The notes under the pieces: model-generated | What the model was told of the DNA's origin: nothing | What the model saw: the letters and a program-made list of their open reading frames with translations, nothing else | The model's database searches: none | NCBI GenBank assembly: GCA_014529385.2 | Contig: CM043953.1 | Coordinates: 91,581,842-91,645,841, forward strand | Direction: 5' to 3' | Origin: Adiantum capillus-veneris | Taxonomy: Eukaryota; Streptophyta; Polypodiopsida; Polypodiales; Pteridaceae | Length of the DNA stretch: 64,000 nt | Program-made: the position numbers and the translations under genes | Shown here: piece after piece, positions 22,108 through 33,165 of the stretch | Layout: each line of letters opens with the position of its first letter | How positions within the stretch are numbered: the stretch's first letter is position 1

Positions 22108-22490
22108 TAAGGGCACCACACTTGGCATACATGCCGGCCAAGCTTGATAAGCTTTTCCATTGGCGGCCTTAATTTGTTTAAGGGCACCACATTTGGTATA
22201 CATTTCGGCCAAGCAATGCTTGCAAGTAGAAGGCATCACATTTGGCATGCATATCGGCCAAGCAATGCTAAGCTTCTCCATGGTGTGGCCACGGCCGTCG
22301 CAAGGGATGGCATGCCGGCCAAAGCAAAGCCGCTCATTTCCAACTAGCAATATCACTTTGTTGCCCGCACTGGTGCTTGAATGGCATCATAACTCCCAAG
22401 ATACAAGTATCAGTGTCCGTCAAGGCTAGGCATATTATACAAAATGCTTCCGCATCGGCCCACATTTGGCATACATATCGGGCACCGCAC
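22108..22490. repeat. Dispersed motif array: GGCACCACATTTGG...CGGCCAAGC
   Basis: Four copies of a motif of about 35 bp (GGCACCACATTTGG, CATACAT, CGGCCAAGCAATGC) start near 22109, 22182, 22231 and 22457, at unequal spacing. The last copy is incomplete. Isolated CGGCCAA words also occur between copies. Confidence 0.75.
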
Positions 22491-22510
22491 TGCATTAAGC
22501 TAGATGAATT

Positions 22511-23040
22511 TTACTGATCAGGGCGACCACGGCGGTTCAAACTTAGCCCCCGGCGATACTTAAACTGGCCATATCTTGCCAATCAAAACCCTGATTGACG
22601 AACTCAAAAGACTGCCATGCTCCTGAAAGTGAGCACTTCGGACTCATGCATTCCTTTCATCTTTGACCTTTTATCAGCAGGTGCTCAATCCAGTACGGAT
22701 CTGTTACTGACTCAACTTAAAACTGTCATAACTTCTTATCCGTAGCTTCGATTGAAGACAAGCACGTAGAGCCCTTCAAGTACTTCAACTTTGATTAATA
22801 AAAACCTAGCTATGACCACTTCAAGAATTCTCACTGTTTAGCATCACCAAGACATCTTTTGGCCCTTAGAGCCCCATCTCATACACTTTTAGCTTAAAAT
22901 TGGCTTGTTAGCAAGCAGTTATAATTGCTAAACAATCATGCAGGATTCAAATACACCTAATTGGAATTCCTTTGCTCATTTTCTTGTCAATGGAGCGGCA
23001 TGACAACGCTTAGGGCTAGCCGCTTAGTTTTAGCCATAAA
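22511..23040. other. Unassigned
   Basis: No domain or repeat was recognised. It may be part of the RE-7 LTR if that LTR extends to about 23052. Confidence 0.35.
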
Positions 23041-23640
23041 AATGGACTTCGACAAACGGAGTAAAAAAATACAATCTGTTTCAATAGAACAAATAGACTT
23101 AAAAGATGCAAACAGATTTCAAAGATAGACTTATGTCAAACCCTAATATATAAGCATTGATCAATAAAGACGATATTATTACTCGGTGTTCATGATCTCT
23201 GTGCACCTCTACATCGAGGTGTGTGGGGATCGGGCATGGCTAAAGAATGTGAGAGTGTTAGAGCTAGCAAAAAATGGTAGAAAAACTGCAAATACACTTC
23301 AAAAATGCAACAGTCTTCAGAATTGATTGGTGTACTCCTGATCTTCGTGCATCCCTAGATTGAGATGTGCGGGGGTTGGGCATGGCTAGAGAATGTGTGG
23401 TTATTAGAACTAGTGGCAACTGGTAAAAAACCGCAAAGAAACTTAAAAAACACGACAGTCTTCAGAAGTGACTTGTGTACTTAAAAAATGCAAAAATACT
23501 TCGACAAACAAAGTAAAATAATGCAATCGGACTTCAATAGTGCACACAAACTTCAAAAGCGCAAACAGATTTAAATATCAGACGTATGTCAAACCCTAAG
23601 TATAGGCATTGACCAATAAAGACAAGATTATAACAACACT
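23041..23640. repeat. Interleaved direct duplications
   Basis: A segment of about 150 bp with ACTTCGACAAAC, TATGTCAAACCCTAA and CATTGA.CAATAAAGAC occurs at 23045-23170 and 23485-23630. Between them a second segment of about 150 bp with TTGGGCATGGCTA.AGAATGTG or TCGGGCATGG and AACAGTCTTCAGAA occurs at about 23185-23322 and 23335-23470. All copies are diverged. Confidence 0.75.
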
Positions 23641-23789
23641 GATTTCACTCATGAGAAAGGCTACAAATGCAAGCGCTAAGCTCAATCCCCCTTACTTTTT
23701 AGGTTGATATTCTACTCTCATTTCGTCAACCAAGACTATCAACACATGCAATGCTAACAAAGCTAAATTTACCCTAAGGTTAGTATTTG

Positions 23790-24320
23790 TCATAGTATCG
23801 TGGTAGAAACTATGACAAAATGTTCATCCATCTCATTTTCTTATCCAAAATCCACTTCTTGAACAAGAAGTATCTTAAACTTTGATGATCTGTAAACACT
23901 TCAAAATCTACTCTAAGGAGAAAATGTCTCCACTAAGTCAAAGCATGTATCACTGCTAACAGATCCCTCTCATAGATCTATGCAACTCTCTCTAGTCTAG
24001 AGAACATTCTACTCTCATAGGCTATGACATCAAAGGTATTGTTGTGAGCACTACCGGAATGCCATTTTGATGTTCCTTCTCTAGAAAATGGTGTTCCTTG
24101 GTAACTTTGTATGACATGGACCTCTTGCCTTAAGACCGCTCCCAGACAGCTAACACAAGCATCATAATAAATCTCAAAATGTTTTTGCAAATCTGGTAGA
24201 ATCAAAACTAGACCCCCAAAAGCATCAGATCTAAAAGCATTTGATTCCAAAAGTTGGGTGCAATTTTTCCATCCATACAATAGTATCATGTCAACACCAC
24301 ATAGCCAATGCAAAATGCAA
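23790..24320 (-). pseudogene. Gypsy RT/RNase H fragment
   Basis: Minus strand. LVLILPDLQKHFEIYYDAC and LGAVLRQEVHVI are followed by a short foreign stretch, then DVIAYESRMFSRLERVA. Further down, VDFEVFTDHQSLRYFLFKKW and ILDKKMRW match the RNase H FTDHKSL region. Frame changes and stops occur between blocks. Both flanks are lost. Confidence 0.75.
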
Positions 24321-24639
24321 AATTTTCATACATCATTAGTCCACAATATTCAAAATCTGTAGCCAACCTTTACGCTTTATCTTTTTAGGGTTTATGCCCG
24401 TTGACCAAGCTCTTCAAGTTGGTTTGGGTTAGAGTTTAAAAACTTCAACCCCATTACCCTTTGGTCCTCTCGGCCAATTGTTAAAGTTGTGCATGTCAGA
24501 TCACAAGCTTGTAACATTTCTCCGCTGATTACAAGTGGCTGAATGAACACTATCACATGAGATGAGATTGCTCCAATGGTATTGGAATAGGAGTAACTTG
24601 AGACAATGCGAGAAAGAAGCCAGGCTTCAAAACCTTGGC

Positions 24640-24800
24640 TAGTTCTTCCAACAAATACAACAACAAGAAGCAAAAGGGTAAAAAGAAAAGCAAAACTAAT
24701 ACCAAGAAGAGGAATGTTGAAAAGGATGTTTTGAAAGCCGATCATCATTGCAATCATTGTAGATAAAAAGGTTATTATTGGTGGAAGTTTCCAAACGCGA
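24640..24800 (+). pseudogene. Possible gag zinc-knuckle trace
   Basis: The plus strand reads KKQKGKKKSKTNTKKRN, then HHCNHCR, a stop, and KGYYWWKFPN. This resembles a basic Gag linker and a decayed C-X2-C-X4-H-X4-C knuckle (Tyr for His, last Cys lost). Weak evidence. Confidence 0.35.
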
Positions 24801-25135
24801 GTTAGTGAGGCTTTGGTTTTTATGATAGACTTGGACAATCCAAGCCAAAGATCTACAACATGTCACAAAGTGATGACGTGGTGTGCCCAACAGGAAGAAA
24901 AATGTCTGAGTGGACAAGAGGAACTGAAACTTTGAAGAGCTGATGTAACGGGAGGGCACCATGTGCCAACGGATAAGAACAGATTGAAAAAACTTTAAAC
25001 GCTTCAAAAAATCAAATTAGAAAGAGAAACACAACATACAAGACACACAGTGACAAAGTTCCACCCAAAGAGAGCACTGATCCCAAACCCTTGCACCCCT
25101 TTTGGTATTTCTTTATATTGCTATAAATTAGATGG

Positions 25136-25160
25136 GGGTTAGGATTATTAATCCTAACCC
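25136..25160. repeat. Inverted repeat with 11-bp arms
   Basis: GGGTTAGGATT and AATCCTAACCC are separated by 3 bp. The same GGGTTAGG/CCTAACCC words recur at about 25210-25450, in what may be an old LTR. Confidence 0.8.
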
Positions 25161-25529
25161 AACTTGTTATTTAGGCCACTTGATGAGGATCTATAAGTTG
25201 GTAAAGACTTATTCTTCTTGCACTTTTGCTAGGGTTTAGGCCCCTTGATCGGGATCTACAAGCTGGCTAGGGTTAGGCTCAAGGATCCCTAACCCGTTAG
25301 GTCTTTAGTGGCTTGATACGTTAGCAGTTTGTGACATTTGAACCATGAAGATTTAGGCGAGAGGCCTAAAGTGGGTTAGGAATTGAAAACCTAGCCCCTA
25401 CAGACTTAGAGAACTTAAAGAGCACTGGCCGAGTGTCCTAACCCTAAAAGCACAGAAGCTTGACTCCTGGGAATATTTTTGTAAAACATGTTGATTGATG
25501 ATGTGACATGGCACAAACGTGTATAAGAA

Positions 25530-26500
25530 CTGAAGAAGTTAGACCAGTGCTTGATACATTTGGAGCTTTTAAAGGGAAAAAAGTTTCACTTACACCATTA
25601 ATTGGAAAGCTAAGGATTTGCATGCAGAGCTACATAGATTAAGAAGAATTTTTCGTATTTTCTTTGCTCCATGAGGATGTAATTTGCACCATTGTTTCAT
25701 CACAGGGCTACTCAACTTAAGTATCCTAATAGAGTCATAAGTTTTCATCTTAGAGGTAGAGCTATTCTAAGGGGAAGGTTACAATTCCAGTGGTATCACA
25801 TGTATCCATACAAAAGTCAACCAAATCTTCCCTTTTCTTGTATATAGTTTTTGTCAAATAATCCTCTCTCACAATGTGGAATCCAATAGCAGCTCAACTT
25901 ATACAGAATACATATTTTCTTCAATCATATAGTGAGTGCTTTTCAGATTCCATCTCAAGTGAATTTCCTTGCTTAGGAGGGGATGATGACCATAGGATTG
26001 AACTAGTGCTTGGAGCTATTCCTCTGAATAGACCTCCCTATCATGTTTCTCATGCACAACTAGAGGAGATTGTCTCCCAAGTTGATGAGCTTATAGAAAA
26101 GAGAATGGTATGTCAAAGTTCATCTCCTTTTTTCTAAGAAAGATGGGTCCTACTATATGTGTGTGGACCATCGTGCACTGGATCCTATCATATGTGTGTG
26201 GACCATCGTGCACTAAATAAGAGCACGCTAACAAATGATTTTTAGTTCCTCACATATAGGACATATTAGATAAGATATAAAGTTCTTCCTACTTCAGTAA
26301 AATTGAACTTAAAAGTGGCTACTATCAAATAAAAATTAAACCTAGTGACATATACAAGACCGCATCCCGTATACAATTTGGGTTGTATGAATACTTGAAA
26401 ATGTCTTTTGGCTTTATCAATGCTTCTACAACCTTTAATAGAACGATGGAAAGAATCTTTTCAAAGCATAGAGCATATATGCAAGTATGTTTTGATGATA
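25530..26500 (+). pseudogene. Chromovirus protease-RT fragment (RE-4 family)
   Basis: Plus strand. GAFKGKKVSLTPLIGKL then QSYID and LLHEDVICTI match the RE-4/RE-6 protease C-part. From 25874 the RT leader reads DDDHRIELVLGAIPLNRPPY then SHAQLEEIVSQVDELIEK. A 35-bp tandem duplication (26148-26217) disrupts YMCVDHRAL, and many frameshifts follow. The last block reads QVCFDDTL, the remains of the catalytic box, and stops exactly at CACTACAAG (26501). Confidence 0.8.
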
Positions 26501-27118
26501 CACTACAAGAGATCAATTCATGACCGATGCCAAGTTACCGATGTTGTTGGCATGCGTCAGTATATGCATTGCTAAATTTGGAGGGGGACCCAATTTTTTT
26601 TAAAATCAAAATTTAAATATCGACGGTTATTTTGATGAGCATATTAGCATCGATACCGATGCCCATACCGATGCTGATACGAACATTGATATCGATGCAT
26701 ATTACAACACCTATACCGATGCCATCTACAAAACAAAACCCGCGGATTCATTTTTGCATTTTCACATAATTAACCACACTCCGCATGCGCACGCGCATAG
26801 ACACATTTTCAAAGCAAAAAAATTTAAAATAATCATATTAGATTGTTATTTTAAAATTTTGACTAAATGTTATCATTCACAAACAAACATATTGAAATTT
26901 GGTAATCAAAATAGTTTTTTTTTTAAATTGTTGTTATTCTGATTTATATTAATTTAATTTTTTTCAAAATTCTATAATATTTTATTTAAAATTTATGTTG
27001 TACTTTTAAGTTGTGGCGTGTTGTAGGTGTTGTAAATGCTAGTGCTAGAATGCAATATGTTAAAGAGTGACATAGTTTTAGGTTTTAATGCTAGACTTTA
27101 ATTTGACCATCTTAATAC
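26501..27118. mobile_element. CACTA (En/Spm-type) transposon terminus
   Basis: CACTACAAGAGA at 26501 matches the conserved CACTA superfamily end. Inside lie repeated ACCGATG words (about 26525, 26535, 26660, 26674, 26711), with ATCGAT variants, all within about 220 bp; subterminal repeats of this kind are typical of CACTA elements. The 3-bp flank is ATA (26498-26500). The inner part is AT-rich and no transposase was seen. The element is cut at 27119 by RE-3, and the other end was not found. Confidence 0.7.
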
Positions 27119-28094
27119 TGAGGCAGTCCGAGACAGGCAACAAGAGAGGCAACCTCTAAACACCCCTAAAGGCTCCCGTGCTGCTCAATTAGGGCTAGGG
27201 CAACCACACGCAAGAAAACAACAACAAAAAACCCACAACCAAACAAGTGAAGAGGCACCACCTAGTTATGGAATGCGAACTAGGACGCAAAAGAGATTTT
27301 TTCATGACCAAGAAGATGCGCAGCAAAACACACACAAACGATCTCACACCAAGACACACACCAGATGGAGCAAGAGAGAGCTAGAGCAAAGGAAAGAGAG
27401 AGAGAAATTCAAAGTTGTGTAATACCTCGTTTATGACTTGCAAATGGAGATGGTTTTTTATGACGCTATTGTAGAGCTTGCACACAACTAACTCAATGCT
27501 TAGTGAATGCTAAACATAGCCAACACACACACGGTCTTGTGGGACACCTCTCACCATCATACCCTCTTACTATGAGCAAGAACTTGGTAATTAAATTTCA
27601 AACAAGCTCAAATGACAGAGCTTAAAAGGTACAAGTCACTTCGCATTTTCAAAGAACTTTACACAAGTGGAAGGACAAAGATTATGAAGCCAATCATGCC
27701 TTTGAAGCACCAAGACCTCAATTGTTGATAGTGGAAGATCATGTACAATAGTGGTTTGAAATAGGCACCCACACTCTCTCACTTTGCAATGTGTAGCATC
27801 AAAGCTTCTCTCACACCAAGTGTGAAGCTCACAAGGTGATGACTACACCTAAATCTCTCCTCTCGTATAGAGTTTTGGGGTGCTTTGTGAGATATTGGAG
27901 ATGATTTACAAGCAGGAGAGGGGCCTATTTATAGGTTTAAGACCCCTTATTAAGGTTATTGATAACCTTATTTACATGTTAATCAAATCAAGATTAGAAT
28001 TGTTTTTGAATATCAAAACATTGCAGGACTTCTTTGTCCTCTTGAGTCATGGATGTGGGCTCAAGAGAAAGGCATTATTGATGGTAGACAGGGT

Positions 28095-28162
<68 letters not shown>

Positions 28163-28681
28163 ACTATATACATGTCTTGAGGTGAGGTGCCTTTTATGGT
28201 TAGGTCAATGGCTATTTTGTGTTGATAGGTTAGTGTTAGTGTTAGTAATTACTAAAAGTCAATGACATATTTACAATGGATAGAATGAGGTGGATAATTG
28301 AAGTGAGATGATTGAATGAAGTGAGGAATCCTTGTGATGGTGAAGCTTGAACTTACTTCTTTAGGTTCTCAAAAATGACTGCCGATCCTCTTCTTCTTCT
28401 TCTTCTCTTCTTACGTCGTCGCCACAAAGGTTGAACACCATGATGAAAATACCAATGTTGGTTGATGAGAATTCCCAATTATCAAAGATCAAGCATGGTT
28501 TTTCATGCTGATATTTATGTATATAGAGAAGAGGTAAGAAGGAATTGTAATTTAGAGGTAATAGAGAGAGGCATAGAGATAGTATATGTACATGTAGAAT
28601 TCACATGAGAGTTAATGGTGGTGAAGAGGGTGAGAGAAACCATGGAAGGTGCAGGTTTGAGTGAAGGATGGAGAGGAATGA

Positions 28682-28720
<39 letters not shown>

Positions 28721-29059
28721 GAAGTGAATGGAGGTGAGAGAAGACTAGGGTGACTTGTGACAAAAAGTGGGTAGACTGGGGTCCACCAAAAAGCTGATAT
28801 CTCACTGGTGAAAGCTCCAAAAATTATAAACATGTTTGAGGTGATTATTCAGCTTGTGAGCTAATTTCTTTATTTTGATTACTTCCTCAAAATCAGAGTG
28901 GAGGTTGATGCCAAAAATCCCACCAGATTGCATGTTTTTCCTCCTACAAAAGTCTTCAGTGGTCCCCCTTTTGTTGAATTTTTATAATCATCCAATATTG
29001 AGCCCCTCCTTGCATGAGAGCATGACCTAATAGATTTTTGAGGGTTTAAAAATATGCAT
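27119..29059 (-). repeat. RE-3 3' LTR, distal part
   Basis: Starts TGAGGCAG in plus orientation (LTR end on the minus strand) and matches 43851-45826. On the minus strand it has an intact TATA box CCTATAAATAGG (27924-27935), a long GA run (28095-28158) and a GT run (28680-28708). RE-4 interrupts it at 29060. Confidence 0.88.
28095..28158. repeat. GA microsatellite
   Basis: About 32 GA units with one AA interruption, longer than the equivalent run in the other RE-3 LTR (44872-44906). Confidence 0.95.
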
Positions 29060-30261
29060 TGTAACATTTAATGGCCTAGTAACTTGTATGTAGCGGAAAA
29101 TAGCATGAACATAGTGAGCATTTCATTAGAATAGATTCCTAATGAGAATAATAAGAGTGCTTGGGTGGAGAGAGCAACAAAAAGCATAACACCTAGTTAG
29201 ATAGCATGAACAATACTACAAAAGAGAGAGAGAAATTAAGCAATTGACAATAGTTGAGGACCGGATTTGCATGGAGCCGGTCCCCCCTCCAAAAGGCTTT
29301 GTATTATGGTTTCTCCCATCAAGAGAGACATTTTACAATACAATTCTTTGTGCTCCTTCAATACTAGCTAGTGCTATGAAGATGGAAACTTCAAGCACTA
29401 AGCACAACACTTATTAAACACAACATCAATTCCCTCACGGTCTTAGACCAAAGACCTCACACACCTTCAAAGATGGTGAGAGCTATCCGGGTATGAGAGT
29501 AGATTGAGAGGAAGAAGGAGTATTCTTACGAGAAAGATATACATCTCTTCACATTATCACTCTTATTAGCATAGCTTAGCTTAGTAATTAGCATGGTAGA
29601 GGAGATGAGCATGCATTGAAGCTTGGCTCTTGGTTGGATTTGCCTCCCTTCTCACAAGCTTGGAGTAGGTGGTAAGCTTTCCATTAAAGCTTGAGAAGGA
29701 GATAGAGAGAGAGAGAGAGAGAGAGTCTTCTCGCTTCACACATAGATTATGTGTGTGTGTAAGTCAATAATGCCCTTGAAAAATCAGTCCCCCTCTCTCT
29801 CTTGGTCGACCCCCCTTGCTAATTGCTCATGATACAGCCCTATTGGACCTCCCCAGGCCTAGCCAATGGAAATTAAGCAGCATAAGTGATAGCCTTTTCA
29901 CATGTGTCTCCCTTTCCTTTTTGTGAGAACTTTTGCTAATTAACTAATGCAACTAAACTCTCATTGGACCCCTTTGTCTCCTGGCCAATAGGAATCAGGC
30001 AAGCCATTGGGCTGTTGAATGCTCATTGGACCCCTTGGGAGACTATCCAATAGTCATCTAGATAGCTTAATTCCTATTGGTTCTTTTATTAAGTGTTTTT
30101 AAATTAATTAAACTAAACTTACTCTAGCCTAATTCTCATTGGTCCACCTCCAAGGCCATCCAATAGGATTTGAGTAGACCTTGTGGGTATATGGGCTAGG
30201 GAAGCTGACATGTGTCCCTCTTTCCCCTTGTGTACCAAAGAAGCTTGTGTGTGTGTGTGCG

Positions 30262-30343
<82 letters not shown>

Positions 30344-30720
30344 TTTCTCTCTCATCCCCTACTTCCTTGGATCACCCCCTTCTTTGTAGGGCTTGAGAAA
30401 GACTTTTGGGACAGACACAAAGAATCCAATTTCCCTAGGCTTTTGACCTTTGGACACAACCTTTGAATTTTGGAACCTTAGCATTTTGGAAGTCTTAATG
30501 GACTGAACCTTAGGGTCTTTTAAGCCCATTGTTGCACATTGATCTTTTGCATATGGCCCCCCCTTTGGATCCCTATTTTCCCTCCTTTGGATCCCTAATG
30601 TGGCCGATCTGCTAGCTTAACTAATATTCTAGCTTTTTCTCCCCTGGCACTTCCCCATATTTAAGGTCAGGTTAACATGAGAAAATCATTTAGGAGAATT
30701 AGATATTGGGTATTATGACA
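29060..30720 (-). repeat. RE-4 3' LTR
   Basis: 1661 bp, matching 36877-38483. It contains a much expanded GT run (30247-30341) compared with the other copy (38081-38101) and a GA run at 29703-29724. It lacks a 28-bp stretch present in the other copy near 37455-37482. Confidence 0.92.
30247..30341. repeat. Expanded GT microsatellite in the RE-4 LTR
   Basis: Nearly 95 bp of GT with a few CT or GC interruptions, against about 20 bp in the partner LTR. Confidence 0.95.
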
Positions 30721-31074
30721 TTAAGTCTCTCTTGAAATCATAGTCGTCCTTGACTATGGGGTAGAGAAGATAAAGCATATTCATTAGTCCTTTTTCTAGC
30801 GGGTAGAGGATCCCTCTTTTACCATACGACATCGTTCCAGAATGGATGACTAGTCCATTTGGTGCTTGAGAGCCTAAGCTGCCGCAAGCATGTCTGCACA
30901 TTAGTCCTATCAATATTCCATAATAGAGTGACAAGCTCTACTTGGTGTTCGGGAGACGTCGTCTCCGCAAACTTGATCTAAGCATGCATACTACCTTATT
31001 TTTGTGCACAATAAATAAAAAGGGAGTCTTATAAGACAAAAACTTTGTTCATTTTTAACATTTGTACATTTGCT

Positions 31075-31230
31075 TACTCTAGGGAAGCATTGTAAGCATT
31101 GGCAATGTTCAGGTAATCCTTTAATTGTATGCCTTGCATCCATCTAGCATCTTCAAAAGGATAATTCTTAAACTCAATAAGATATTGTTGGATATTCTTA
31201 CCACCTCTGAGTACCTTGTCTTCATGTCAG
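31075..31230 (-). pseudogene. RE-4 C-terminal chromodomain
   Basis: Minus strand, reading HEDKVLRGGKNIQQYLIEFK then NYPFEDARWMQ. This is the chromodomain pattern at the integrase C-terminus of chromoviruses (Y-L-[IV]-x-[FW]-K, then D-x-x-W), which in the family directs integration to particular chromatin. A frameshift separates it from the integrase. The Trp equivalent to the usual KW is Phe here. Confidence 0.75.
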
Positions 31231-31390
31231 AGAATGGACTTGGGTTGCAACACGTCTTCTTGGTCCTCAATCTCCGGTGGGTCTTCAATAGTTAGTTCTT
31301 GAGGTGGCTCTCCTTTGTATGGCTTTAGTAGGCTCACATGGAAAGCATTGTGTATGACCAATGGTTGGGCAACTTGAGTTGATAGGCCAT

Positions 31391-32374
31391 CTAATTGATT
31401 GGTCTAAGAATTTGGAAGGGACCATAGTACCTTTTTGCTAACTTAGCATAGTACTTTTGGTGTCCCATAGCATTCTTGCCCATTGTGTGCCTTAATCGAG
31501 CCTTGGGAAATTTAAGTAAGACCCAATCATTTTCTTTAAAGGCTTGGGATCTTCTGTGCTTGTCAGCAGCAGCCTGTTGACTTTGCTTTGAGATAGAGAT
31601 AGCATCCTTAATCTTTTGAAAATATTCTTGTAGGTCTCTGCTATACTCATCTGCAGTGAAGGTCTTCCCGTGTACCTTAAGTAGCAAGGGACTTTTTGAT
31701 CTTCCCTCTAATACCTCAAAAGGTGATTTTCTTGTGGAAATATGTACAGTGTTATTGTAGGCATACTCCACTAAGGGTAAGTACTTCTCCCATTGGGATC
31801 TTTGATCTACTTCCGTTACATAGGGTTTTAGTAGATCGAGGATTGTTAGGTTAGCTATTTCACTTTGGCCATCCATTTGTGGGTGATAGGCCAAAGAGAA
31901 ATTAAGCCTTGTTCCTAAATTCTCAAAGAGACCCTTCCAGAAATTACTGGTCATTCTAGGATCTCTATCTGACACTATGGACATTGGCAACCCATGGTAC
32001 TTGAAGATTTGTGAAATGAAGAGGGTTGCCATCTGATGGGCTTTGATAGTATTTTTGACAGGTATAAAATGAGCTTGTTTATTGAACCTGTCTACTATCG
32101 TCCATATTCCCGTATTCCCATGGATAGACTTAGGCAATCCAAAGATAGAATCCATGGATATGCTCTCCCAGGGTGAATTAGGGATTGGCAAAGGTTGAAG
32201 CAATCCAGGTTTCTTCCCTCTATCAAACTTTGTCTTTTGGCATACCACACATTTAGAAACATACTCTTGTATGTTTGCTTTCATGGTAGGACAATAGAAA
32301 TATGTTTCAATCCCCTTTAGGTTAGACTGAATCCCTCTATGCCCAGCATAAGGAGGAGCATGTGATTCATACAT
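31391..32374 (-). pseudogene. RE-4 integrase
   Basis: Minus strand, 327 codons open. The zinc-binding set shows H in HAPPYAGH and Cys in CVVCQKTKF. The catalytic residues are Asp in SISMDSIFGLPK, Asp in VSDRDPRMTSNFW and Glu in MDGQSEIANLTI. The C-terminal region KENDWVLLKFPKARLR and RYYGPFQILRPIN precedes the chromodomain. The frame ends before the chromodomain through a frameshift, so the enzyme core could fold but the full protein is not made. It is closely related to 59456-60248 in RE-6. Confidence 0.93.
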
Positions 32375-32481
32375 TTCTTTCTCATGGAGTGAGTTAGTAA
32401 CTCACAGTCTATTGCCATAGAGAAGATAACCATCTTGTAAAGTAAATGGTTCCTCTTTCTTCCCTAGTGCAAGGGCTGAAA

Positions 32482-33165
32482 TCACATCTTGAAAATCGGG
32501 ATCAATGCATACTCATCTATCATAGAAGATAGATCATTGTGAGTTACGATGGAAACCGCATTCACTCTCGGCCGTCTTGAGAGTGCATCGGCTACTTGAT
32601 TACGCTTGCCAGCAATGTGAGCAATACGAAAATGAAATTGAAAAAGAAAATTTTCCCACCTCATTTGTTTATTGGAGAGCTTGGTCTGCGTCATGAAGTA
32701 CTTAAGACTTTGATGATCCGTTCGCAGAATGAAAGGAGTCCCCAAAAAATAGTGCTTCCACGAGTCTAAGGCATGTAAAAATGCGAGTAGTTCCTTTTCA
32801 TATATGCCTAGATCTTTCTCAACAGGGTCACCTCTTCGACTTTCATAGCCTATGGCGTGCCCTTTTTGGAGCAAAAAAGCTCCAAGGCAATCACCACAAG
32901 CATCACATTGGACCTCAAATGGCTTCGAGAGATCTGGTGGTGTAAGAACATGTTGAGAGATAAGCTTTTCGAAAGCATTGTTCTCCTTGGCAGACCATGT
33001 GTACCTAACATTTTTCTTTGTTAGGTCATGTAATGGTCCTGCTATTACTGAGAACTTTTCTATGAAGCGTCTATAGTATGCACACATACCTATAAAGCTT
33101 CTTAGTTTGTGAAGATTCCTTGGTTTAGGCCATCCTTTTATTATCTCTAACTTTGATGGATCCAT
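32482..33165 (-). pseudogene. RE-4 RT C-terminal part and RNase H
   Basis: Minus strand, starting at MDPSKLEIIKGWPKPRNLHK (RT thumb), with FIGMCAYYRRFIEKFSVIAG, then RNase H with the CDACGDCLGAFLLQKGHAI block, YEKELLAFLHALDSWKHYFL and LRTDHQSLKYFMTQ, and the tether region AGKRNQVADALSRRP. RNase H acidic residues are present. The reading frame is separate from integrase and from the upstream RT. Confidence 0.92.

Larger units (their letters stand above)
20971..22510 (-). repeat. RE-7 5' LTR (far end unresolved)
   Basis: The LTR edge in plus orientation is TGTCGGGGG at 20971; RE-5 LTRs also have TGTCG/CGACA ends. The far end is uncertain: a CGACA occurs at about 23048-23052, which would give an LTR of about 2.08 kb, close to RE-5. 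The LTR contains the GCTTA-rich block and the GGCCAAGC motif array described separately. No intact coding region was seen. Confidence 0.5.

Noticed and set aside
22078-22500. CRISPR-like array
   Set aside because: Four repeats of unequal spacing with diverged ends, in a plant LTR; spacers are not of constant length.
24392-24838. 148-codon hydrophobic open stretch on the minus strand, looking like a membrane protein
   Set aside because: It is antisense to a decayed Gag-like stretch (basic linker and knuckle) on the plus strand, lacks any known motif, and the hydrophobicity follows from antisense Lys/Asn codons.
27880-28265. Open frames with long Arg-Glu repeats
   Set aside because: Translation of a GA microsatellite in the RE-3 LTR.
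30119-30466. Open frames made of Cys-Val or Thr-His repeats
   Set aside because: These are translations of a GT microsatellite in the RE-4 LTR, not genes.
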